Origin: Dictyobacter alpinus | GTDB lineage: Bacteria > Chloroflexota > Ktedonobacteria > Ktedonobacterales > Ktedonobacteraceae | DNA length: 64,000 nt | Reading direction: 5' to 3' | NCBI RefSeq assembly: GCF_003967575.1 | Contig: NZ_BIFT01000001.1 | Location: forward strand, 3,658,001-3,722,000 | Part shown: positions 45,212-54,620 of the stretch, piece by piece | Layout of the letters: every line of letters begins with the position of its first letter | Numbering within the stretch: position 1 is the first letter of the stretch | Translations under genes and position numbers: made by a program | Notes under the pieces: model-generated | What the model saw: the letters and a program-made list of their open reading frames with translations, nothing else | Told to the model about the DNA's origin: nothing | Database searches by the model: none

Positions 45212-48200
45212 CTATATCTGTTCGCGGACGATTTTTCCATGACGTTGTACGATTTTATGGATGCGGAATTCACTTTCAATAAGGATAAGGTCCTGGGTCT
45301 CACGCAACAGAAGGGCATTTTTGAATGGTTTGAGATCTTCAAGTAAAGGAGCATATTCATGCGCGGTGGGCTGTAATCCGCTGGCGAGTTGAATTAGCAA
45401 TTCAAAAAGATCCAACGTAATTTCCATACGAGGCATACCGCTTTTATGCTGGAACACGACCACTTCAGGGAGTGTCTCAATTAATTGCGTGTTCAATGGT
45501 GTAGATACGATGAGCTCGAAATCTTCTAATGGAAGTTGCTTAAGGACAACCAGTTGTTGTTCAATAGATGCGCTAACTTTCACACTCAATTTGTTGTCTG
45601 GTACCTCTTCGAATATTTCATCTGAGCGCAGTAAGCCAATTGCAAGATTTTTGAAGACTGCATCAGGATCGACACTCTCGTCAAGTAAATCTATGAATCT
45701 AGTTGCATAGCGATATGGCAGCAGATTTTTCCATTTTATTTCCGGCAAGCCAGTCTCTGGTTTAGATGGAGCAGCCTCAAAGTAGAGGCGACGTTTGGTT
45801 GCCGCCATCCAATCAGCTGTACTCTTGAAACGTTGTGGGGCTAGATCCTGCTTATCGCGAAAGAGCTGTCGGCGTATAGGAGCATCACTTTCCAACTGGT
45901 GGAAGTGCAGAAAACGATCCAGATGAGGACGTGCAAAACGCGCGGGATCAAGGCTTGCAATGTCATCTAAGAGCTCATCATGGGTATTATTATCCATAAA
46001 GATATTTTGCCAGTAGGCAAGATTCGTCAAGGATGTCCCAATCTCTGTTCCTTCGTTGAGGTCATGGATATCCTGGCAGCTTTTATTTCCTGTGAGGATA
46101 TAGGAGACCGCCGAGCGTAAGTCGCGCATCGTAATATGCCGTTGTCGGCGTAGGTGAATAAGAAGGAAGAGATACTCTAAGTGATTGGCTACTACCTTTT
46201 TCTTGAGTGCAATTGCGTTCTTGCGAATAGGGCAGATATCCTGTGCCGAACAACTTTCACAGATGGTCCAGTGTTGTGGCTTCACAAAGCTCGACAGCAT
46301 CGGCTTGAAAATCGAATGCTCTTCTTCTCCAGGCAGGCTGACGAAGGCGCGCTGTTTCATATCGACGAGCCAGACATCATGATTTATCATTTCCTGCCGA
46401 TCCGTCAATTGATCAACCTGCCTGGATAGCCAGGAGAATTGTTCGCGTTGGCGCTGGAAAAAGTCAAAGAGGCGACCATCATTGATGGCAACCAGCACAG
46501 TCACATTGTTGGTCGGAGGCGTTGATCCTTCCAGTCCTTGCAACTTCTCGCTTAATTGTTCATCAGCACTGAGATGCTCGTGTGATTCGGACGCATCATA
46601 GCAGCTACGGAAAGTGTGATCCTGGTAGCTAACAGTCCAGCCACTTGGATTTTTATTGATCACCTGACCACCACGCTGCTTGAGTGCCTCAAATACCTGT
46701 TCCAGAAAGGCTGTTTTGCCATCTCCAGGATTACCCGAGAGAAACAAAACATGCGGTAACTGCTCAAAGATAGCTGGCAAGAGCTGTTTATCGAGGGCGG
46801 TTGGGACATATGTCTCACGTACAAATTCGCTATCCAGACCACGATTATTCATATTGCCACCTTCGCTATTGCGATAGAGGCTACGAATATTATCGACCCA
46901 GGGATTGAATTGTTTATCAAGCTCGGGAGTTGGAGGTGGTTCTTCTAAGGTGAGAAAAGCCAGTTGCAGTTCTTCACGTAACTGAGCCACTGTGGTTGGT
47001 CGCTGCTCAGGATCATTGGAGATGGCTCGCTGTAGGACCATCGCTATACGTCGTATTCTGGTTTCAATAAATTGTTCCAAGGAAATAGGGGTGCGTTGGC
47101 TGTCTGGTGCTAGTGTAAAGGGAAGAAGCCCTGTGAGTGTTTGAAAAAGCACGATAGCTGCCGCATAGCGATCGGTAGATGCTGGTGTTGGTTCACCATA
47201 TTTAGTTTCAGGTGGCAAATATAGCGGCGTTCCTGCAATACGTTCGGTTCCTCCGACCTGCATAGCGAAGCCAAAATCAATCAATACCGGACGATTATCA
47301 CCTTCATGAAGCATAATATTGGCTGGTTTGATATCACGGTGTAGTAGCGCCTTTTGTTCCAGGACATCTACCGCACTTAGTAGATGTTGGGCAAAGGGCC
47401 ACCAGCGCTCTAGCGACCAGGGAAACTCACTCTCAACCTGTTGCAGCGTAGGGCCGGGAATATATTGCATAAGGATGTGGGCATCATCAGTTGGAGCAAA
47501 GATATAGTCGATACGTGGCAGATAGGGACTGGCGATATCTTTGAGCGCTTTATACTCGGCTACAGCTTGTTTATTGACATCTTCAGCGCGGAGAAATTGT
47601 TTGAGCACATAGGAGCCAAGCTCTGGAAAATTTATATTTTCAACCAGATACGTGCGTGCCATCATTCCTTGTCCCAGCACACGTTGTACACGGAAATCTT
47701 TGCAGAGTATGCGTCCCTCATCGCCTTTGGTCGAGGTGCTTATATTGCGTGCGAGCTCTGATAGCTGGGTTGCAGCCGTTTTTGCCGTAAGTTGTGCCTC
47801 TTCTGGCGCTTGTAAAAGGTCGCTAAAGATGGATTTCAGTTGGTCTGATTGTTCCTTTGTCAGGAAAGAAGACCAGCGTGGTTGATCAGGAAACAGGATC
47901 TTATCTTCTACGGTTGCGCGCAACTTGGTAACGGCAGTACCTGAAAGACGCTCTAATAAGATCAGCGCCAGGCTAAAGGTGTCTGTTTTTGTGGTAGCGT
48001 ACTCATAACCGATCGCGATATTTATTGGTGCATATGGATCTTCAAATGTAAGCGTATCAAGTGAGGGAGCAATCGTTTGCGTTCCCATGCGTGCGGCATA
48101 GAAGTTAGTAAACATTACCCTGGCAGGTTGTTTGCTCTGGACATAGATCGTATCAGGACCAAGTGCTCGATGAAGTACATTTTGTGCATGAATCTGATCC

Positions 48201-49123
48201 AATCCTTTAAAGCAGGCGGCAGCCAGTTGCAATTCCTGGATAAATTCTTCACGTGTCTCGGGAAGCGGCGTGGCTTTTAAGGATTTACCAGAAGGAGGTG
48301 TGATGGTGATAACCAGGAAATCCTCTGACCAGATAAATGGATCCTGTACATCAGGCACCAGATTAGTGGATTGTAGCTTTTTAATGGTTCTATATTCTTG
48401 TTTATAGAAATCAGCCAGATCTTTGGTTTCCAGAGGATTTTTGCCAAGGTCATAGACTAGTAAATGGCGAGGTTCCTGGGGCTCTTCATCGGTTGTCGCA
48501 TAGAAGAGACGGACCTTCGGCCTGAGCGAGATTGCATCCTCGATCTTCAAGAAATTGATACTTTTCGGTACCTCTGGACGATTGTTGAAATGGACCAATG
48601 CTTCCTTGATTTGTGTACTCTTTTGTCCCACGATAGGATTGCCGCCTTGCCGGTCCAGCTTCTGTAGCCGCTGACAAACATCAGAGAGTAAAAATATCCC
48701 ATTGGTCGCACGAGAATCATGGATTTGTGGATATAAATCCTGAGCTGATAAGAGCACCCCTCCACGGACATAATGTCCGCCCTGTTTGAGTGGCGTCACT
48801 TTATAGCTCATCTGGCTTGCAAAAATCTTAGCGGCATAATCGATTTTCGTTAAAGGACTTCGTTCAGAAGATCCATTGGCCCGTATCCACTGCTCATCAT
48901 CGCCACGAATACGCCCATGCCACGATTTCTCATCCAGCAAGAAAATCCAATTTTTTCCAATAATAATAAAGTCAATTTCAAAAGAGCGGCCATCATTGGT
49001 TGGAAGAATTTTATTACAAATAATGATCCAATCATTCGGAAGCTCTTGTTGTAACACCTTTGCAGCCTGGCGTTCTCCTTCAGTCGCAAAAGAAGATGGC
49101 CCCGCACCTATTAATTCGGCCAC
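45212..49123 (-). CDS. NERD - pseudokinase - Ser/Thr kinase - P-loop ATPase fusion (PglW/MAD6-like)
   Basis: A 1303-residue protein starting at GTG 49123 behind AAAGGAGC. Domains in order: NERD nuclease-like (1-130; SFEIDFIIIGKNWIFLLDEK with E49, D51, E65, K66); a degenerate kinase lobe (about 220-430) in which the catalytic loop reads HRALGPDT and the DFG position is lost; an active-looking kinase (about 475-735) with HRDIKPANIM (near 596), DFG (near 616) and a glycine-loop-like VLGQGMMARTYLV; then a C-terminal P-loop region (LFLSGNPGDGKTAF, near 796) extending to 1303. NERD-kinase proteins such as PglW act in BREX type 2 and related phage defence. It leads a three-gene operon. Confidence 0.85.
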   Translation of the reverse strand: MAELIGAGPSSFATEGERQAAKVLQQELPNDWIIICNKILPTNDGRSFEIDFIIIGKNWIFLLDEKSWHGRIRGDDEQWIRANGSSERSPLTKIDYAAKIFASQMSYKVTPLKQGGHYVRGGVLLSAQDLYPQIHDSRATNGIFLLSDVCQRLQKLDRQGGNPIVGQKSTQIKEALVHFNNRPEVPKSINFLKIEDAISLRPKVRLFYATTDEEPQEPRHLLVYDLGKNPLETKDLADFYKQEYRTIKKLQSTNLVPDVQDPFIWSEDFLVITITPPSGKSLKATPLPETREEFIQELQLAAACFKGLDQIHAQNVLHRALGPDTIYVQSKQPARVMFTNFYAARMGTQTIAPSLDTLTFEDPYAPINIAIGYEYATTKTDTFSLALILLERLSGTAVTKLRATVEDKILFPDQPRWSSFLTKEQSDQLKSIFSDLLQAPEEAQLTAKTAATQLSELARNISTSTKGDEGRILCKDFRVQRVLGQGMMARTYLVENINFPELGSYVLKQFLRAEDVNKQAVAEYKALKDIASPYLPRIDYIFAPTDDAHILMQYIPGPTLQQVESEFPWSLERWWPFAQHLLSAVDVLEQKALLHRDIKPANIMLHEGDNRPVLIDFGFAMQVGGTERIAGTPLYLPPETKYGEPTPASTDRYAAAIVLFQTLTGLLPFTLAPDSQRTPISLEQFIETRIRRIAMVLQRAISNDPEQRPTTVAQLREELQLAFLTLEEPPPTPELDKQFNPWVDNIRSLYRNSEGGNMNNRGLDSEFVRETYVPTALDKQLLPAIFEQLPHVLFLSGNPGDGKTAFLEQVFEALKQRGGQVINKNPSGWTVSYQDHTFRSCYDASESHEHLSADEQLSEKLQGLEGSTPPTNNVTVLVAINDGRLFDFFQRQREQFSWLSRQVDQLTDRQEMINHDVWLVDMKQRAFVSLPGEEEHSIFKPMLSSFVKPQHWTICESCSAQDICPIRKNAIALKKKVVANHLEYLFLLIHLRRQRHITMRDLRSAVSYILTGNKSCQDIHDLNEGTEIGTSLTNLAYWQNIFMDNNTHDELLDDIASLDPARFARPHLDRFLHFHQLESDAPIRRQLFRDKQDLAPQRFKSTADWMAATKRRLYFEAAPSKPETGLPEIKWKNLLPYRYATRFIDLLDESVDPDAVFKNLAIGLLRSDEIFEEVPDNKLSVKVSASIEQQLVVLKQLPLEDFELIVSTPLNTQLIETLPEVVVFQHKSGMPRMEITLDLFELLIQLASGLQPTAHEYAPLLEDLKPFKNALLLRETQDLILIESEFRIHKIVQRHGKIVREQI

Positions 49124-49498
49124 GTTAAATGCTCCTTTAAGATTTTTTAATTACTCATCATGTGCTATAGCGTTTCACAACGGCGATACGCTACTTAAAA
49201 TGGGAAGTGCATATTTTTTTCATTTAAAATAATAATATATATATGTAGTTAAAAGAATATAGCATATTTACAATGTACTTACAAGTATCATGTGCTGTAA
49301 GATCTATGCAACAACTACATTTATCATATGAGAATTGTTTTATGACGTTGTATTTGTAGTGTATTGTTGCTACCCTTTGTTCCGTTTCGTTTACACGTTG
49401 CACAAAATGTGGATAGTGGGCTATCTATAACGAATGGCTTGGGAATATGGCAAATAGTTTCAATTATTATTGCTCTGATTTGCCTTATTCTGGAAGCC
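49124..49498. other. AT-rich intergenic region
   Basis: About 375 AT-rich bases between the end of the nucleosidase/vWA operon and the kinase operon, both leftward. It probably holds the promoter of the kinase operon. No gene or clear terminator was seen. Confidence 0.45.
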
Positions 49499-51082
49499 TT
49501 AATTTAGAAATGTGCTTAGTACATCATTTATAATAGAAGAGTGGTTAACTTGTATGCATAGTTTTTCATCTGTGAGTTCAATGTGAGGGGGTAAAAGAAG
49601 GTTATCTTGATCTGATGCTATTTCTAACATCTGCGTTGCTCCTTCTGGCCAATTTTTTGGTGATTGCTTAATAAATCGCGTACGCAGATCATGATTTGCA
49701 ACTATGCATGATATTATTTTGACCCCTCTCTTTTTCAATAAGTCTGCAGTTGCTACGACAGAAGATGATTGGAAAAACTCTCCGTCCGATATAATGATCA
49801 ATACTTTTGCATTTTCTTGATATTGAGGATCAATAAAACGGATGGCTGCTTTGTCTAGAGCCAGAGCAAAAGGTGTGCCACCAAACATAATCTTGTCTGC
49901 TGTACTATGCTCTGTTTGGATGAGCGGTAGGATATTTGTAATTTGCCGTATTGGTCGCGTAACTTCTCGCATCGAGGCCAGTTGTATCCAGTATGGAAAA
50001 TCTTGCTCTATTTGCTTTTCGAATTTTTCTAGAAAAATAGTGTAGATAGTTGTTTCAATTAGCGGCTGAATAATGTCCCATCCATGTTTTGCAATGCAGC
50101 GTTCCGTCAGGTTACGTGCCTTTTGATTGTTTATGTGTGCCCCAATGCTAAGTTTTGAGATTTCTAAATGTGCTAAGTGTTTTGCCATAATAAGGTTGAT
50201 GTTTTTCTTAACCTCTAGGGCCAGTTCCGATTGCACTTGAGCAACAAGCACCATGGCTGTCTCCGCGTCCAGAGTTTCAACTAATTCTGAATTACCAAAA
50301 CCAAGTGTCAGTGCCTTTAACGTTAAATGTGTATATTCTTCAATGAAGTTCTCCAAGCAATTTTGTATGATGTGTATGTATGTGCTTGCATTTTGCTCGA
50401 AATTATTTTTCGTGTCTTTAATGACATCATTGACGTAACTTTGTGAATCCTGGAACGAGACTTTTGCTATCTTTCTTTCTCTACCGACTGCATAATTCTG
50501 TGCATATTTGGCTAACCAATCTGGCAAGCTATTTTGCTGTTCGATTTGTGACAATTTGTATTGCCAGCCCCTCCGAAGTCTACGTATTGCCGATTGATAC
50601 ATTTCTTGCTGTATGTGAGATCGTAAGTTCTCCCCTACTGATTCGGTAATGGTGGAGTGCTCCATTATATCTTTCGCGTAATATTGCCACCGTTTATTTA
50701 ATTGCTCTTGAAGATCAACGAGTTTATCTCTATCCGGCACTATATCTGCTAGGGCAAGTAGATCACAGACGAGATGGTGTACAGGTAATCTTTTGGTATT
50801 CGGTCCCATGCCATGTTCTCTTTGGTAGCTGATATCTTCGTTATTCATATGCATGAACGTTTTAAAGCCCATACCTAGGCAGAAGATTTCTGTATCATCT
50901 CTTTTTTCAGAGTCGTGCATGTCATTTTGAAATTCAAAAATGCGTTTATTTAGTAATTCTCGAATAATCTCGACTGGAGGTACTTTGCGACTATCATGAT
51001 TGTTCCAGTTCCTTTGCATTGAACTAGAAACATCAAGAATGACCCCTAAAAGAATGTTGGATGTTTGTTTGGAATCGATCAT
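49499..51082 (-). CDS. vWA-domain protein
   Basis: A 527-residue protein behind AGGAG at ATG 51082. It opens with a von Willebrand A strand and MIDAS start: LLGVILDVSSSMQRNW (D17-x-S19-x-S21). A long helical insert (about 110-360) follows, and the vWA fold seems to resume with VLIISDGEFFQSSSVVATADL, where the late Asp is visible. The split vWA with a helical insert matches the layout of the vWA part of the upstream 826-residue protein, so the two are related by duplication. It is last in the five-gene operon. vWA domains bind metal-dependent protein partners, so it is probably an adaptor. Confidence 0.8.
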   Translation of the reverse strand: MIDSKQTSNILLGVILDVSSSMQRNWNNHDSRKVPPVEIIRELLNKRIFEFQNDMHDSEKRDDTEIFCLGMGFKTFMHMNNEDISYQREHGMGPNTKRLPVHHLVCDLLALADIVPDRDKLVDLQEQLNKRWQYYAKDIMEHSTITESVGENLRSHIQQEMYQSAIRRLRRGWQYKLSQIEQQNSLPDWLAKYAQNYAVGRERKIAKVSFQDSQSYVNDVIKDTKNNFEQNASTYIHIIQNCLENFIEEYTHLTLKALTLGFGNSELVETLDAETAMVLVAQVQSELALEVKKNINLIMAKHLAHLEISKLSIGAHINNQKARNLTERCIAKHGWDIIQPLIETTIYTIFLEKFEKQIEQDFPYWIQLASMREVTRPIRQITNILPLIQTEHSTADKIMFGGTPFALALDKAAIRFIDPQYQENAKVLIIISDGEFFQSSSVVATADLLKKRGVKIISCIVANHDLRTRFIKQSPKNWPEGATQMLEIASDQDNLLLPPHIELTDEKLCIQVNHSSIINDVLSTFLN

Positions 51083-51125
51083 GCTCCGTACTCCTATGCT
51101 TGTTAAAATTACTAGATAGTAGAGA

Positions 51126-53603
51126 TTATTGATTGTGTGTTTGTCTATAGGCTGTTGGATTTTCTAAATGCCCCAATGTAATTCGTACGAACTCTTCTAA
51201 AACATCTGAGTGGTTTGCTTGTACAAAGAGTTTTGGTTGTGGATAGATCGTCCAACCTTTACTCAAGAGGAATGTCTCAATCCTTGTGCTTTCTTTTAAT
51301 GGGGATGCCATTTCAAACATAATTCTCGCATCATCACTCCACTCAACTAAGGGTTGATTGCTCAATTGGCGAGGATTGATTACATCTTTATCTGTAATGA
51401 GGCAGGAGAGTATTGTGACTCCCATTGCGCGTAGTTTTGCTGCTAGAGGGAGTGGATTGGATGAGGAAAATTTCCCATCAGATATAAGGATAAGAATCGG
51501 CTGTGTTCCCTTTTCTTTGAGATTAAGTTCGCTCTCAAAGCGAGCAATAACTTTTGTGAGTACTTCAGTAACAGGTGTGGACTTGCCAAAGAGAAGGCCC
51601 TCTGCATTTTCTAGCATCTCTCCGCTATCATTCCACCATGTAGTGAGTTCATTAAGTGCTAATGTTGTGCTACCAATTGCAAGTGCACGAATTTCTACTT
51701 TTTCCTTTACTTCATCCCAGATCCGTTTACGAATCTGTTGCTGCATTGTTTTTTGAGCAAAACCTTCAGCTAAGTTAACTATACTGTTTATGCCTATACT
51801 TCGAATGAATTTCCCTAGCCCTTGATAGTTGTTCATTCTCTGCTGATTTTCCTGTTTAGCCCGTTGTATCGTTGTGTCAATGAGGTCAGATGTAATAATC
51901 TGTTGACTGGCTTTCCAGAGAGATAAAAGATCGCATACCCCTGTTGTTTGGAGGCCAAATGCATAGACAAACATATCTATCTCTGTTGCTGTATCCTCAG
52001 TTTGTATGGCTTGTATTCCCTGACGCGCTGATTGTGTGAGTTCTTTAAATGCTCTTTGAATACTTGTCAGCCGTTTGGTCTCATTGCCTGACTGATTAAT
52101 AAAGCTTTTCTTCATAGAGGCTGAGAGATCAATGGCAACACCAACAAGCGCTTTTGTGTTTTGAATATAGATCGGCTCAGTGTTATCAAATTCTGTTTCT
52201 GAATTCTGGCGCTCTAGATCTTCCTGGAGATTTTCACCTTTTTTAATCAGTCGCGGAAGCGGAGACATGTTAGGGAAAATTTCTTGAAGATGTCGAATGC
52301 CTTCTCTATATGCTGCTTCTATATCTTTTCCGGCGGCAATTGCGTCATAGAAGCCTTCCGAAAATTTGATGGCTGCTAGATCGTCAAGAGCATCATCCAT
52401 GGCAATAGTATAGGAGATATGTTGTGATATCAATGAACCTTGCTCCAAAGAATGGCAAGCATTGATGACGACACATTCAATAGTCTCATGATATTCTTGA
52501 AACAGATTTTGTAATACTGTCGGATTGATCTGACTGCGTCCGCCATACTCATCTGCTAATACTAATCCTTGTCCATGACCGTGACTAGCAATATGAACGA
52601 TCTGGAACTTCTCATTGAGCAACGCTCTGCTTAAATCGCGAAATGTTGCAGCTGGTCGCGTTTCCAAAAGGATATTATCCCTATGCTTGCTTATCTCGAT
52701 AGCGTTGTGTATAGTCCGTTCTTCAATATCAAGTCTTAGACGACTTGTTCCCATCGGGTTTGCAAAGACTGCCAGCACACGAATTTTATTGTCTGCTCTT
52801 TGTTCTCTGTATGAGGTATGTGGTGTTGATATGGTGGTTTTATTCGTTTGGAATTTTGCGAGAACTTCAAATGCGAATGCACTTGCATGCTGAGTGGCCA
52901 TGAATTGATGAGTGATGTTATCCGTTTTTGGTGTATCAGTGATGATATTGGAGATTCCTCTGATGACAAGTGTGTCTACATGCTGGTTGGCATACATGGC
53001 TCTGAGGAAGCCATATCCCTCCATCTCTACTGCTAACGTATCTCCATAATTTTTTTGTAGAAACTGAACGGTCTCTGAGTGTAAAAATGCGATAACTTTT
53101 TCACCTGCTGCGATTGGTCCAACATATACCTGAGGTATTCTCTTACCTGTATCTGTTTTGATTCTCTCTCGCCAATCGTCTTTTTTGGCTTCCGCTAGTG
53201 CTCTTTGCTCTAGAGCATGTGTTGGGCTACCTATTTCAGGGCGTGGTTCAAATGAGATATTTGCCTTGCCAGACTCGTATCCGTAGATTTTATTTGCCGC
53301 TATAACATCGCCAATTTGTACATCTTTGAGTCCTCCAGCTGTACCAACATATATCACAACAGATGGTTGAAAATGAGTAACGGCTCTCTCTGTTGCTGCA
53401 GCGACTGCTGTGCTATTCGCTGATCCAACCTGCGCAATACCCACTAACCATGTTTGAGTCTTTGTTTGGAAGTAGCCCGATTCATAAATAGAACCATTAT
53501 GCATTTCCTCTTGGTGATTATTGAGGTGATCTCGAACTGCCTGGTACTCAATAGCATGTGTTGTAAGGATAACTGCGCGATTAGATATGTGATGTAATGG
53601 CAT
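51126..53603 (-). CDS. Nucleosidase-like - CHAT protease - vWA triple fusion
   Basis: An 826-residue protein from ATG 53603 (AAGAAGG upstream). Residues 1-255 form a nucleoside-phosphorylase/MTAN fold (GTAGGL, VEMEGYGF 192-199), but the catalytic Asp of the S-D motif is Asn219 (RGISNI). Residues about 273-445 form a CHAT caspase-like protease, with His341 (HIASHGHG) and Cys383 (VVINACHS). From about 484 a vWA domain carries D492-x-S494-x-S496. The nucleosidase part may bind rather than cleave a nucleotide signal and switch on the protease. It is the fourth gene of the operon. CHAT proteases commonly cause abortive death or activate partners. This combination is unusual. Confidence 0.85.
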   Translation of the reverse strand: MPLHHISNRAVILTTHAIEYQAVRDHLNNHQEEMHNGSIYESGYFQTKTQTWLVGIAQVGSANSTAVAAATERAVTHFQPSVVIYVGTAGGLKDVQIGDVIAANKIYGYESGKANISFEPRPEIGSPTHALEQRALAEAKKDDWRERIKTDTGKRIPQVYVGPIAAGEKVIAFLHSETVQFLQKNYGDTLAVEMEGYGFLRAMYANQHVDTLVIRGISNIITDTPKTDNITHQFMATQHASAFAFEVLAKFQTNKTTISTPHTSYREQRADNKIRVLAVFANPMGTSRLRLDIEERTIHNAIEISKHRDNILLETRPAATFRDLSRALLNEKFQIVHIASHGHGQGLVLADEYGGRSQINPTVLQNLFQEYHETIECVVINACHSLEQGSLISQHISYTIAMDDALDDLAAIKFSEGFYDAIAAGKDIEAAYREGIRHLQEIFPNMSPLPRLIKKGENLQEDLERQNSETEFDNTEPIYIQNTKALVGVAIDLSASMKKSFINQSGNETKRLTSIQRAFKELTQSARQGIQAIQTEDTATEIDMFVYAFGLQTTGVCDLLSLWKASQQIITSDLIDTTIQRAKQENQQRMNNYQGLGKFIRSIGINSIVNLAEGFAQKTMQQQIRKRIWDEVKEKVEIRALAIGSTTLALNELTTWWNDSGEMLENAEGLLFGKSTPVTEVLTKVIARFESELNLKEKGTQPILILISDGKFSSSNPLPLAAKLRAMGVTILSCLITDKDVINPRQLSNQPLVEWSDDARIMFEMASPLKESTRIETFLLSKGWTIYPQPKLFVQANHSDVLEEFVRITLGHLENPTAYRQTHNQ

Positions 53604-53672
53604 AATATGCCTTCTTTCTTTGCTGATTAACAAGTGAAATCATTATCGATACTGAGGTTCGTAAATTAGTGT

Positions 53673-54599
53673 TTAAGCATTATCCTTTTCTGTCTCATTG
53701 ATGATTGTCAATCCAGCTGTGATAACATTATTTTCTATATCCGCATGCTTTTGCCCTTGGAAGATTCCCAAGAGCGTAAAGTAGATATCAGCAATCTGAT
53801 TAGGAGATTCACCCACAGCAAAGCTCTCTTGAATACGAGCTTGAAGCGCTTTAATCGTTTCTTCTGATGTTTTATCTCTAATTTGGCAACATATTTTGTA
53901 AAGCTGATCTTTGGTTCCCTCCTGGCGCTCAAATTCATTCTTAATTTCTTTGTTTAAGCGGTCTTGTTCATCCTTGTAGTCCAAAACGTCTTGCTCTGCT
54001 TGCATCTCCTCAAGTTTGATATCTCGGTTTCTGCGAATCGCGAAAATTTCCATATCTGGACCATTGTATCGTGGGTCTATATGGAATGATGCTTTGTCAA
54101 TTTGCATGATAGAGAATCCATTCTGATCAAGCTCTGTGTTGCTCCAGTACAATAAGGGCATGTTATTGATTTGCACTTTGTCAAAAGGTATTCGAGATAT
54201 ATATTTTTCTATTAATTGCTGTAGCTGGATTATTGCTTGTTGTGCAGGATCCAAATTTTGGAAATAGGATCGAGCAACTGCTATTGCATCCCTTACAGTC
54301 AGCACTATCGGAATCTCGTATATATATTGATAGTTTTCTCGGGTGCGAACAGTGCCTGCTAATCTATAATTTTTTGGACTATGGGTTACTGCTAAGATCT
54401 TGCAACCATTTTTGACTTTTATCCGTGCATTTGAGGTTAATTTTTGCGGTTTTATATGATCTATCTGCATGGCATTTTCATCGTTAAAGATAACAAGACT
54501 GCGAATGGGGTCTGGTGTTATTGTTTGTGCTAAAAATGGTAAGCAGATGATGTCTCTTGTCTGTATAAGGCAGAGTTGATCTGTCACGAGATTAGTCAT
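53673..54599 (-). CDS. Hypothetical operon protein, possibly band-7-like
   Basis: A 308-residue protein with a strong AGGAGG before ATG 54599. The N-terminal ~170 residues are beta-rich (SNARIKVKNGCKILAVTHSP, YIYEIPIVLTVRDAIAVARS), somewhat like a band-7/SPFH core. A charged coiled coil follows at about 200-240 (EEMQAEQDVLDYKDEQDRLN), then a short globular end. No membrane helix or signal peptide was seen. It lies between the 645-residue gene and the CHAT fusion in one operon. I do not recognise the family; an assembly or adaptor role is a guess from the coiled coil. Confidence 0.6.
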   Translation of the reverse strand: MTNLVTDQLCLIQTRDIICLPFLAQTITPDPIRSLVIFNDENAMQIDHIKPQKLTSNARIKVKNGCKILAVTHSPKNYRLAGTVRTRENYQYIYEIPIVLTVRDAIAVARSYFQNLDPAQQAIIQLQQLIEKYISRIPFDKVQINNMPLLYWSNTELDQNGFSIMQIDKASFHIDPRYNGPDMEIFAIRRNRDIKLEEMQAEQDVLDYKDEQDRLNKEIKNEFERQEGTKDQLYKICCQIRDKTSEETIKALQARIQESFAVGESPNQIADIYFTLLGIFQGQKHADIENNVITAGLTIINETEKDNA

Positions 54600-54620
54600 G
54601 ATGGGTACCTCCTGGGTCTA

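Noticed and set aside
24804..49123. Complete BREX or DISARM system
   Set aside because: No PglZ, BrxC/PglY, DrmA, DrmB or DrmC was recognised among the genes, so only related components are claimed.
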